From contig NZ_JAAOYX010000002.1 in NCBI RefSeq assembly GCF_011759605.1, positions 248,001 through 312,000 on the forward strand: DNA of 64,000 bases. The letters are read 5' to 3'. Source of the stretch: Luteibacter sp. SG786. GTDB taxonomy: Bacteria > Pseudomonadota > Gammaproteobacteria > Xanthomonadales > Rhodanobacteraceae. A program made the position numbers and the translations under genes. Below, in pieces: positions 44,359 through 51,512 of this stretch (its first letter is position 1; each line of letters starts with the position of its first letter). The notes under the pieces were generated by a model. The model made no database searches and was not told the DNA's origin. It saw only the letters and a program-made list of their open reading frames with translations.

Positions 44359-45644
44359 GGCAGGAACAGTCGCGCGGCGCCGTCCGCGTTCGAGGGGAAG
44401 TAGAAATGCACGAAGCTCGCCGTCATGCGCCCGTGACGGTACACGCTTTCCGCCGTGGGCCCACCATGCGGATTCGTGGCTTTCGCCAGCGGTTCGGCGC
44501 GGATGTCCGCCTTCGCATAGTGGAAGGAGTGGCCGCGCAAGATGCCTTCGGGGAGACGGGCTTCCTGCATGCCCAGCGCGACCATCCGCGGCTGCACCGT
44601 GGCGCTACCCGGCAACAGGCCCGCCATGTCGCCCTCGCGGCCCCCGCGGTCCGCCAGCCGGTCCAGGGCGTAGAGCAATCCGCCGCATTCGGCGAGCAGC
44701 GGAAGTCCGGCGGCCACGTGCGCGTGCAGGTCACGACGCAGGAAATGGTTGGCCGCGAGTGCGTCGAGATGCAGTTCCGGATAGCCACCCGGCAGCCAGA
44801 CGGCATCGCAGGCAGGCAGGGCTTCGCCGGCCACGGGCGAGAAGAACGTGAGTGCCGCACCGGCCGCGCGCAGTGTGTCGAGGTTGGCCTGGTAGATGAA
44901 TGCGAAAGCTGCATCGCGTGCGATGGCGATCCGCACACCTTCGAGCAGGCGCACGCTCGCAGCGGCCGGCGGTGCCGTGAACGCCACGGCCGGTGGAAGC
45001 GCAGTCACCCCTTGCGCGAGCCATGCATCCGCGAGCGCATCCAGGCGTGCGTCGATATCGGCCAGCTCGCCCGCCGCGACGAGGCCGAGGTGCCGCTCCG
45101 GCAGCGCCATGGCCGCGTCCCGCGGCAATGCGCCGTACCAGTCGATGCCCGGTGGCAGGCTGCCGCGGAGCAGCTCGGCGTGGTAAGCGCTGCCGACGCG
45201 ATTCGCGAGTACCCCGCTCAACACCAGATCGCGCCGGTAGCCGGCAAGGCCCTGCGCAAGCGCGCCGAAAGTCTGCGCCATGGCGCTGCCGTCGATCACG
45301 GCCATGACCGGCAAGCCGTGCGCGACGGCGAGATCGGCGCTGGACGGCGCCCCGTCGAACAGACCCATGACACCCTCGACCAGGATGAGGTCCGCTTCGC
45401 CGGCAGCGTCATACAGCCGTGCACGCACGTCGTCCGCGCCGCCCATCCACGGGTCGAGCTGGTATACCGGCGCGCCGCTCGCGCGCTCCAGGATCATCGG
45501 GTCGAGAAAGTCGGGTCCGGTCTTGAACACGCGCACACGGCGCCCCTGGCGCACATGCGCTCGTGCGAGTGCCGCCGTGACGCTCGTCTTGCCCTGTCCC
45601 GAGGCCGGGGCGGACACAAGGAGCGCGGAGCAGTGCCGGGTCAC
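44355..45644 (-). CDS. cobB: Cobyrinate a,c-diamide synthase
   Basis: The 429-residue amidotransferase (CobB/CbiA) adds amides at carboxylates a and c. LLVSAPASGQGKTSVTAAL is the ATP loop, followed by FKTGPDFLDPMILE, LVEGVMGLFDG, VWLPGGYPELH, the Cys in LLAECGGLLYAL and the C-terminal His region HSFHYAK. The start is GTG 45644, overlapping the cobO stop (GTGA); translations further upstream are not conserved. Its presence without corrin-ring genes in the window suggests use on salvaged incomplete corrinoids, or that ring genes lie elsewhere. Confidence 0.95.
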   Translation of the reverse strand: MTRHCSALLVSAPASGQGKTSVTAALARAHVRQGRRVRVFKTGPDFLDPMILERASGAPVYQLDPWMGGADDVRARLYDAAGEADLILVEGVMGLFDGAPSSADLAVAHGLPVMAVIDGSAMAQTFGALAQGLAGYRRDLVLSGVLANRVGSAYHAELLRGSLPPGIDWYGALPRDAAMALPERHLGLVAAGELADIDARLDALADAWLAQGVTALPPAVAFTAPPAAASVRLLEGVRIAIARDAAFAFIYQANLDTLRAAGAALTFFSPVAGEALPACDAVWLPGGYPELHLDALAANHFLRRDLHAHVAAGLPLLAECGGLLYALDRLADRGGREGDMAGLLPGSATVQPRMVALGMQEARLPEGILRGHSFHYAKADIRAEPLAKATNPHGGPTAESVYRHGRMTASFVHFYFPSNADGAARLFLP

Positions 45645-46270
45645 AGTTCGACACCCTTTTGCGCGCGGATGCCCGCCTGGTAGGCATGCTTGACCACGCG
45701 CATCTCCGTGACCGTGTCCGCCGCGTCGACGAGGGCATCGGGCGCGCCGCGCCCGGTTACGACCACGTGTTGCCGTTCGGGGCGCGTGGCGATGGCGTGC
45801 AGCACGCGGTCGAGCGGTATGTAGTTTTTCACGAGGGCGATATTGAGCTCGTCGAGCAACACGAAGTCGTAGGACGCATCGCCGAGCATGCGCTCGGCTT
45901 CCTGCCACGCGGCCATGGCTGCCGCGATGTCGCGCGCCTTGTCCTGGGTTTCCCAGGTATAGCCCTCGCCCATCACGTGGTAGTCGAGTGGGCCGTCTTC
46001 GAACATGCGGAAGAACGCCTCCTCGCCCGTGGAGAAACTTCCCTTGATGAATTGCACCACGCCGCAGCGAAAACCATGACCGAGCGACCGCGCCAGCATA
46101 CCGAAACCGGACGAGCTCTTGCCCTTGCCGTTACCGGTATTCACCACCAGTACGCCGCGGTCGATCGTGGCCCGCGCGATGCGCCGGTCGATCAGCTCCT
46201 TCTTGCGGCGCATGCGGTCGCGGTGGCGTGCATCCTCGTCCATGTCCTGCCACGGCGCGGCGCCGCTCAT
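45641..46270 (-). CDS. cobO: Cob(I)yrinic acid a,c-diamide adenosyltransferase
   Basis: A 209-residue CobA/BtuR/CobO-type ATP:corrinoid adenosyltransferase with the reversed P-loop VVNTGNGKGKSSSGFGML and conserved VVQFIKGSFSTGEE, ETQDKARDI and LDELNIALVKNYIP. It adds the upper adenosyl ligand to cobalt. Start at 46270 overlaps the btuM-like stop by 4 nt. Confidence 0.96.
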   Translation of the reverse strand: MSGAAPWQDMDEDARHRDRMRRKKELIDRRIARATIDRGVLVVNTGNGKGKSSSGFGMLARSLGHGFRCGVVQFIKGSFSTGEEAFFRMFEDGPLDYHVMGEGYTWETQDKARDIAAAMAAWQEAERMLGDASYDFVLLDELNIALVKNYIPLDRVLHAIATRPERQHVVVTGRGAPDALVDAADTVTEMRVVKHAYQAGIRAQKGVEL

Positions 46271-46848
46271 GCCCGTGCGGTCCTGCCGTCGCCGGCGCGG
46301 GGGGCGAAGCGGAACACCAGGGCCTGGATCGCCTGTGCAACCAGCACGTAACCCGCCGCGGCACGAACGAACAACGGCGCCCATTGGGCGAAGCGTTGCA
46401 CGTACTGGGCCATGTTCGGGTCGGTATAGCGCCCGCCCAGCCAATAGAAGGCACCGTTGGACACTGCGTACGACAACGTGGCGCTGACCAGGATGCCGGC
46501 GAATACAGTGACATGCGAAGCCAGGCTTCCGTCATAGCGCGGCGCGAGCAGACGGCCGGCATACCAGAGCACGGCGTACGCGAGCGGCATGAACGAGTAC
46601 GCGATCGTGATGCAGAAGTCGCTTACCCCCGCATAGCGGATCGAATACCAGTCCACCAGCACCGAGAGGACGACAAAGCCCACGAAGGCGAGATGCTTGC
46701 GCAGATAGATGCCACCCAGGAAGAACAGTGCCATCGACGCGTCCGGCAGGTGCAGTGCATCGCCGAAGTGGTGAAAGCGGGTTGCGATCATGACCATGGC
46801 GAAGATCGCGGCGACGGCAGTGAACATGGGGCGGGACAACGGTTTCAT
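46267..46848 (-). CDS. BtuM-like cobalamin uptake protein (solitary ECF S-component)
   Basis: The 193-residue protein starts at 46848 and has about six membrane helices and a basic tail. It contains SDFCITIAYSFMPLAYAVLW with a single Cys at residue 79, at almost the same place as the cobalt-binding cysteine (Cys80) known for Thiobacillus BtuM, which imports and decyanates cobalamin without its own ECF module. It lies between btuB and cobO under a cobalamin riboswitch, which supports inner-membrane B12 transport. No btuCDF is seen here. The assignment is from context and this motif. Confidence 0.68.
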   Translation of the reverse strand: MKPLSRPMFTAVAAIFAMVMIATRFHHFGDALHLPDASMALFFLGGIYLRKHLAFVGFVVLSVLVDWYSIRYAGVSDFCITIAYSFMPLAYAVLWYAGRLLAPRYDGSLASHVTVFAGILVSATLSYAVSNGAFYWLGGRYTDPNMAQYVQRFAQWAPLFVRAAAGYVLVAQAIQALVFRFAPRAGDGRTARA

Positions 46849-46873
46849 GACGGACTCTCCCAGGGTGGGCGGA

Positions 46874-48751
46874 TCAGGAACGCGGCTGGTAACGCAGCGT
46901 GAGCAGCCAGTTGCGGCCGGGTTGATTGAAGTAGCGGGCCGTTTCGTAGTGGCGGTCGAACACGTTGTTCGCCGACAGCTCCACCTTCCACGCGTCTGCA
47001 AAGGCGTAGGCCGCGCGCAGGTCGGTAAGGGCGTACCCACCGAGGCGGTTGGCATTCGCGGTGTCGTCGTAGCGGTAGCTGAAGCCCGAGACGCTGGCAC
47101 CGATGCTCAACGGGCCAAAGCTGCGGTCCGCGTCGAGGCGTGCCGTGCGGCGCGCACGTCGGGGAAGCAGGTTGCCGTCGGTGGGGCCGTCGCTTTCGTC
47201 CTCCGGTTGCAGCCACGTAGCGTTACCCGACAGGCGCCACGCGCCCAGCGTGGTGTCGCCCGCCAGCTCCACGCCACGGATACGCGACCGGGCGATGTTG
47301 TTCGCTCCCCCGAACGGAAACAGCGGTCCGCTCAAGCTCGAGTCGAAGACGATGAGGTTATCGATCCTGTTCTGGAAGGCGTTGACCGACCAGTTGCCCC
47401 AGCCCGGCGTACCGCGCAGGCCCAGCTCCCAGTTCCGGGAGGTTTCGGGGCCGAGGTCGGGGTTGCCGTAGTCGGGGTAATACAGATCGTTGAACGTCGG
47501 CGCCTTGAATGCCGTGCCGTAGCTGCCGGTCACGCGCAGGCTCTTCGTCAGCGCATAGCCGTACTGGAGGCTGCCGGTGGTCTTGCCGCCGAACTGGCTG
47601 TTCTCGTCGCGACGCAGGCTCGCTTGCACGGAGTTGTCGCCGAATTCGCCCTGCCATTGCGCGAACAGTGCGTGGTTGCGGCGTGCGTCGACGAGGTAAT
47701 CGGTGCTGCCGACCACGCGGTCGCGCTGCCAGTCGAAGCCGAGCGTGGTGAGTCCGGTGTTGCTGGACACACGACCAATGTCCGCCTGCAACGACGCCAC
47801 GTCGCGATGCGTGTTGAACGCATCGGCGTAGATGCCGTCTTCGTAATCGGTGGAAAGGTCTTCGCTGCGGCCGACGTTGGCCGTGACCACGACGTCTCGG
47901 GCCGGCCTATAGCGCAACCGGCCGCCGAGCACCTGCGTCGCCGACTCCGCGAAGTTGCTGCTGGTACCGTCGTAATGGTTGCGGCCTTCGGTGCGCGTGG
48001 CAGTCGCGTCGGCGTCCCATTGCTCGTCAAAACGCCAGCCGCCCTTCAGGGACAAGGCATTGTTGCGATAGCCGTCCTTGTCGGGCTCGTAGGTGAAGCA
48101 ACCGCCGCCGCGCGGGCTGGGCTTGCCGCGACAGGCGTTGATCCCGTCGGTCTGGTCGTGGCTGGCCTCCACCGAGTACCAGCCCTGTGTGCCGCGGCCC
48201 GCGAATCCGGCGGAACCGCGCAAGGTGTCGTAGCTGCCCACGCCGATGGAGGCATTCGGCACGAAGGCACCTTCGGGATGGCGCGTGAATATCTGGATGA
48301 CGCCACCAAGGGCGTCGGAGCCGTACAGGCTCGAGTACGGACCGCGCACGATCTCGATGCGCTCGATCTGGTCGACCGGAATGTCCTGGAAGGCGGCGGT
48401 GCCGGACGTGGCCGATCCGACCTTCACGCCGTCCACCAACACGAGCACGTGGTCCGCTTCGGTGCCTCGCATGAACACGGAGGTCGCCTTGCCCGGGCCG
48501 CCGTTGTTGGCGATCGACACGCCCGGCGTGCTGCCCAGCAAGTCGGCCAGCGAGCGCGGCTGCAGGCGCTCGATGTCGGCACGGTCGAGCACCGTGGAGG
48601 CGGCCAGTACCTGATTCAGCGACTGCTCGGTGCGGCTGGCGGTGACGACGACCGAATCCATGTCGGTGGAAGCCCCGTCCGCGAACGACACGGCGGGCAC
48701 GAGAAAAACCGTCGCGATAGCGAGCGCGAGGGTGGAAGAACGAAACGACAC
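46874..48751 (-). CDS. btuB: Vitamin B12 outer-membrane receptor
   Basis: BtuB brings cobalamins across the outer membrane with TonB. The 625-residue protein starts at a GTG (48751) with AGGGAG ahead; it has a signal peptide (to about residue 24), TonB box (DSVVVTASRTEQ), plug (PGVSIANNGGPGKATSVFMR, IEIVRGPYSSLYGSDALGGV) and barrel ending LLTLRYQP with terminal basic-Ser residues. Length matches BtuB. Cobalamin riboswitch upstream confirms the ligand class. It begins the cob operon. Confidence 0.95.
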   Translation of the reverse strand: MSFRSSTLALAIATVFLVPAVSFADGASTDMDSVVVTASRTEQSLNQVLAASTVLDRADIERLQPRSLADLLGSTPGVSIANNGGPGKATSVFMRGTEADHVLVLVDGVKVGSATSGTAAFQDIPVDQIERIEIVRGPYSSLYGSDALGGVIQIFTRHPEGAFVPNASIGVGSYDTLRGSAGFAGRGTQGWYSVEASHDQTDGINACRGKPSPRGGGCFTYEPDKDGYRNNALSLKGGWRFDEQWDADATATRTEGRNHYDGTSSNFAESATQVLGGRLRYRPARDVVVTANVGRSEDLSTDYEDGIYADAFNTHRDVASLQADIGRVSSNTGLTTLGFDWQRDRVVGSTDYLVDARRNHALFAQWQGEFGDNSVQASLRRDENSQFGGKTTGSLQYGYALTKSLRVTGSYGTAFKAPTFNDLYYPDYGNPDLGPETSRNWELGLRGTPGWGNWSVNAFQNRIDNLIVFDSSLSGPLFPFGGANNIARSRIRGVELAGDTTLGAWRLSGNATWLQPEDESDGPTDGNLLPRRARRTARLDADRSFGPLSIGASVSGFSYRYDDTANANRLGGYALTDLRAAYAFADAWKVELSANNVFDRHYETARYFNQPGRNWLLTLRYQPRS

Positions 48752-48874
48752 GTGGTGACTCCCTGCTGACCGCGCCGACCCGCGCGGCATGAATGGCGAG
48801 GGACGGGTGCAGGGAAACGCGGGATGCCGGCGGCGAGAGGCGACGGCCACCCACGACATGGCCCTCCGCCTGTC

Positions 48875-49052
48875 CGGTGTACCTCGAGGCCGGTCTCCGG
48901 GCTTGCGAGCGCAGGGGTTGCCTGCCGGACGGCGCCTTCCCATGCCTCGTGGGCACAGTGGCTGGATGCCGACCTTTTGCTCGCCTACCGTTGCGGGGGC
49001 AGCTCCGGAATGGCGGCGGCATGGAGACCGCGCGCGTCACCGGATTCCCGTT
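48875..49052 (-). promoter_or_regulatory. Cobalamin riboswitch controlling btuB and the cob operon
   Basis: Read on the minus strand, the leader shows in order GGGAATCCGGTG, GAGCTGCCCCCGCAACGGTA, GCCACTG followed by TGGGAAGG, and the AAGCCCGGAGACCGGCC box, the conserved core of AdoCbl riboswitches. When ligand binds, it should reduce translation or transcription of btuB and the following genes. The 120 nt to the GTG hold the expression platform. Its 5' edge abuts or slightly overlaps the end of the acyltransferase gene. Confidence 0.95.
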
Positions 49053-50201
49053 TCAATCCGCGGCACTGATGCCTTGGATCACCTTGGGCGGCGACAGTGT
49101 AGCCGAAGCCGGGGCGCGGCGGTCACGCCAGCGCAGGAACGTGCGCTCCACCGTGTAATGCAGCAAGGCGCCACCGGCGAGGGTCGCGGCGGCGAAGATG
49201 CCGAAGCGCAGGTAACGATGGTCGAGCAGATAGCCATCCAGATGTCTCTCCACCATGGCGAAGACGAGCTTGTGGCTGAGATAGAGACTATAGGAGGCAC
49301 GCGCAAGCCAACCGGCACCGGGAATGTCCAGGCGTGCCAGCCAGGTGGCACCGCTGGCCGCCACCACGAAGGCGGCCAGCGCCAGTGAGAGCAACGGGTA
49401 GCCGATCACGCATGGCCAGAACGCCGTACGGGCGCCGTCGAACAGTACCAGCGATGCGATCAGGAGAATCGCTCCGACCGCCAGCACCGCGCTTACCCGC
49501 GCCTGCATCCAGGCCATGGCCGCCGGCCGGTACACCCGGCACGCGGCGAGGGCCACACCGGCCATGAGCCCATCGAGTCGCGACCACGTGGGGTAATAGA
49601 GATGCCGCAGATACGCCAGCCCGTCGTTCCCGCCGCTCGTCTGGAGGGGTGCCACCTCGTGCGTCCACAACCAGGCCCGCAACAGCACGCCGCCGACGAC
49701 CACGGCGGTACACACGGCGGCGAACTTCCATGCCGCCGGGCGCTGCGCGAGCACAAAGGCGAGGAACGGGAACACGAGATAGAAATGCTCTTCGACGCAC
49801 AACGACCATACGTGCGAGAACGCGTAGTTGTCGCTGTTGTCGAACAGCAGGTTGAAGGTGAAGGTCGGGAACTGCCACCACGGCTGCATGCCGGGCGTCT
49901 CCCGCCAGCCAGGCACGAGGGCGTAGATCGCGAACACCACGAAGAAGGCAGGCAAGATGCGCACGCATCGCCGCCAATAGAAACCTGCGGCATCGATACG
50001 GCCCGTGTCGCGCAGCGACTTCATCACCTGCGAACCGATGAGGTAACCGCTGAGCACGAAGAACAGGTCCACCCCCATCCAGCCGGAGCGCTCCAGGGCG
50101 CCGAAACCTTCGCCCAGCCCGCCGACCAGATAACTGTGGAACAACATCACCCAGACGATCGCGATGGCGCGAAGCGTGTCCAAGCCAGGCGTCCTGTGCA
50201 T
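49053..50201 (-). CDS. Acyltransferase 3 family membrane protein (OafA-like)
   Basis: A 382-residue protein with about ten membrane helices. LDTLRAIAIVWVMLFHSYLV near the start (catalytic His), WMGVDLFFVLSGYLIG, FYWRRCVRILPAF and SLCVEEHFYLVFPFL are the acyltransferase-3 hallmarks. These enzymes O-acylate cell-surface glycans using cytoplasmic acyl-CoA. ATG 50201 has GGGGGAAG ahead; another in-frame ATG 13 codons earlier does not. It ends right at the B12 riboswitch. Target glycan unknown. Confidence 0.9.
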   Translation of the reverse strand: MHRTPGLDTLRAIAIVWVMLFHSYLVGGLGEGFGALERSGWMGVDLFFVLSGYLIGSQVMKSLRDTGRIDAAGFYWRRCVRILPAFFVVFAIYALVPGWRETPGMQPWWQFPTFTFNLLFDNSDNYAFSHVWSLCVEEHFYLVFPFLAFVLAQRPAAWKFAAVCTAVVVGGVLLRAWLWTHEVAPLQTSGGNDGLAYLRHLYYPTWSRLDGLMAGVALAACRVYRPAAMAWMQARVSAVLAVGAILLIASLVLFDGARTAFWPCVIGYPLLSLALAAFVVAASGATWLARLDIPGAGWLARASYSLYLSHKLVFAMVERHLDGYLLDHRYLRFGIFAAATLAGGALLHYTVERTFLRWRDRRAPASATLSPPKVIQGISAAD

Positions 50202-50343
50202 CGGTGTCTTCCCCCTGTTCGTGGCGCGATGTTCGGCCATCGGCGGGACATGCCGCGGCGCGGGTCATGGCGATTTGCGGGCAATGCGCCGGTCGCACCG
50301 CGACCGGTAAGATGCCCGCACACGAACGACGGGGTAACTGGCA

Positions 50344-51138
50344 ATGACGGAAGCGGCACCCGGCTCGCTCGCCTGTGTGGGTGTGGGAATGACCCTGGGT
50401 TCCCATCTCACGCCGCTGGCGCGCAGCCACATCGAATCGGCCGACGTGGTGTTCGTTGCCGTATCGGACGGTCTCGTGGAGCAGTGGGTGCGGCAGATGC
50501 ATCGCGACGTGCGCAGCCTGCAGGCCTTCTATGCCGACGACAAGCCGCGGCAGGCCACCTACCGCGAGATGGTCGATGCCATGCTTGCCGAGGTCCGGGC
50601 TGGCCGGAAAGTTTGCGGCGTGTTCTACGGCCACCCGGGCGTGTTCGCGCAGGCGCCCCACGAGGCGATCGCACGTGCCCGCGAGGGAGGCTACGCCGCG
50701 CGCATGGAACCGGGTGTGTCATCGGAGGATTGCCTGTATGCCGACCTCGGCATCGACCCGGGGCGGTTCGGGTGCCAACACTTCGAGGCCACGCAGTTCA
50801 TGCTCAACCGGCGCAGGGTCGACCCGTCCGCGTGGCTGATCCTCTGGCAGGTAGGGATTGCCGGCGACCTCAGCGGCGGACGCTTCGAGACCGACCCGGG
50901 CCGCCTCGCGCTGCTTGTGGATGTGCTTGCCCGCCACTACCCGGAAACGCACGAGGTGGTGGTCTATCGCGCCGCCACGCTTCCCTTCCAGGAGCCGCGC
51001 ATCGAGCGCATGCCGCTGGCCGATCTGCCACGGGCCGCGCTGGGGATGTCCGACACGCTGGCGGTACCGCCAGGCCGCGCCCTGGTGCCCGATCCGATCG
51101 TTCGCGAACGGCTGGCCGCGCTCGGTATACAAACCTGA
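50344..51138 (+). CDS. Borosin-type peptide alpha-N-methyltransferase (tetrapyrrole-methylase fold)
   Basis: The 264-residue protein has the tetrapyrrole methylase fold from its first residues (SLACVGVGMTLGSHLT). It carries the features of borosin methyltransferases such as OphMA and SonM rather than of cobalamin or siroheme enzymes: FYADDKPRQATYREMV with a Tyr-Arg-Tyr cluster (Tyr63, Arg69, Tyr73), VCGVFYGHPGVFAQAPHEAI, PGVSSEDCLYADLGIDPG and HFEATQFML. Those enzymes methylate backbone amides of a precursor peptide using SAM. It stands alone without a fused precursor, and a precursor-like gene follows 97 bp downstream, the split-borosin arrangement. The family call is strong; activity is inferred. 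Confidence 0.88.
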   Translation: MTEAAPGSLACVGVGMTLGSHLTPLARSHIESADVVFVAVSDGLVEQWVRQMHRDVRSLQAFYADDKPRQATYREMVDAMLAEVRAGRKVCGVFYGHPGVFAQAPHEAIARAREGGYAARMEPGVSSEDCLYADLGIDPGRFGCQHFEATQFMLNRRRVDPSAWLILWQVGIAGDLSGGRFETDPGRLALLVDVLARHYPETHEVVVYRAATLPFQEPRIERMPLADLPRAALGMSDTLAVPPGRALVPDPIVRERLAALGIQT

Positions 51139-51235
51139 ACCACGGCCCTTAACAGGCGGCCGGCTGGGTCGCGCTATGATCGGGCCGCGTACGTGCACCT
51201 GGGGAGGTGTACGGCGCCACCAATCAGGGGAACAC
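51139..51235 (+). promoter_or_regulatory. Leader of the borosin precursor: candidate -10 and a hairpin
   Basis: TATGAT at 51175-51180 could be a -10; TTAACA at 51149-51154 is upstream at a long 20-bp spacing, so the -35 is unsure. A 9-bp hairpin with a GGGG loop (51192-51213, GTGCACCT/AGGTGTAC with one G-U pair) lies about 20 nt before the ribosome site AGGGG. The precursor may be expressed separately from, and more strongly than, the methyltransferase. Confidence 0.45.
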
Positions 51236-51502
51236 ATGTCGAACATCATCGATTTTCTTGCGCGCATGGGCGCCAGCGCCACGATGCGCACTTCCGGCAA
51301 GGCCGACCTGGCCAACGAACTGACCGCTTGCGACGTCGAACCCACGCTCGCTGCCGCGATCCTCGCCGGCGATGACGCCACGCTTCGCGACCGGCTCGCA
51401 CCCGGCAAGTTCTTCGGCATCCAGCTCGATCAAGAGGAACCCGAGGAGCAGGAAGACGGCGACGAAGAATCGTCCGTTCGTTTCGCACAACGCAGGGCGT
51501 AA
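51236..51502 (+). CDS. Putative split-borosin precursor peptide
   Basis: The 88-residue protein starts MSNIIDFLARMGASATMR with ribosome site AGGGG. Residues 1-53 resemble the helical borosin-binding domain of split precursors such as SonA (FLxxLG-like start, an ELxAC/LxxAILAGD-type repeat: ELTACDVEPTLAAAILAGDD and ATLRDRL). The remainder has a hydrophobic patch APGKFFGIQL (residues 55-64), a very acidic stretch and a basic end (VRFAQRRA). The patch is the likeliest methylation core. Its place directly after the methyltransferase is the main support. Processing protease not seen. Confidence 0.8.
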   Translation: MSNIIDFLARMGASATMRTSGKADLANELTACDVEPTLAAAILAGDDATLRDRLAPGKFFGIQLDQEEPEEQEDGDEESSVRFAQRRA

Positions 51503-51512
51503 GCGCTTCGCC

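Noticed and set aside
48789-49388. Plus-strand frame across the riboswitch
   Set aside because: It is antisense to a clear cobalamin riboswitch and the acyltransferase end.
50344-51138. Assigning the tetrapyrrole-methylase-fold gene to the neighbouring B12 operon
   Set aside because: It is divergent, separated by the acyltransferase, and its motifs match peptide N-methyltransferases rather than precorrin methylases.
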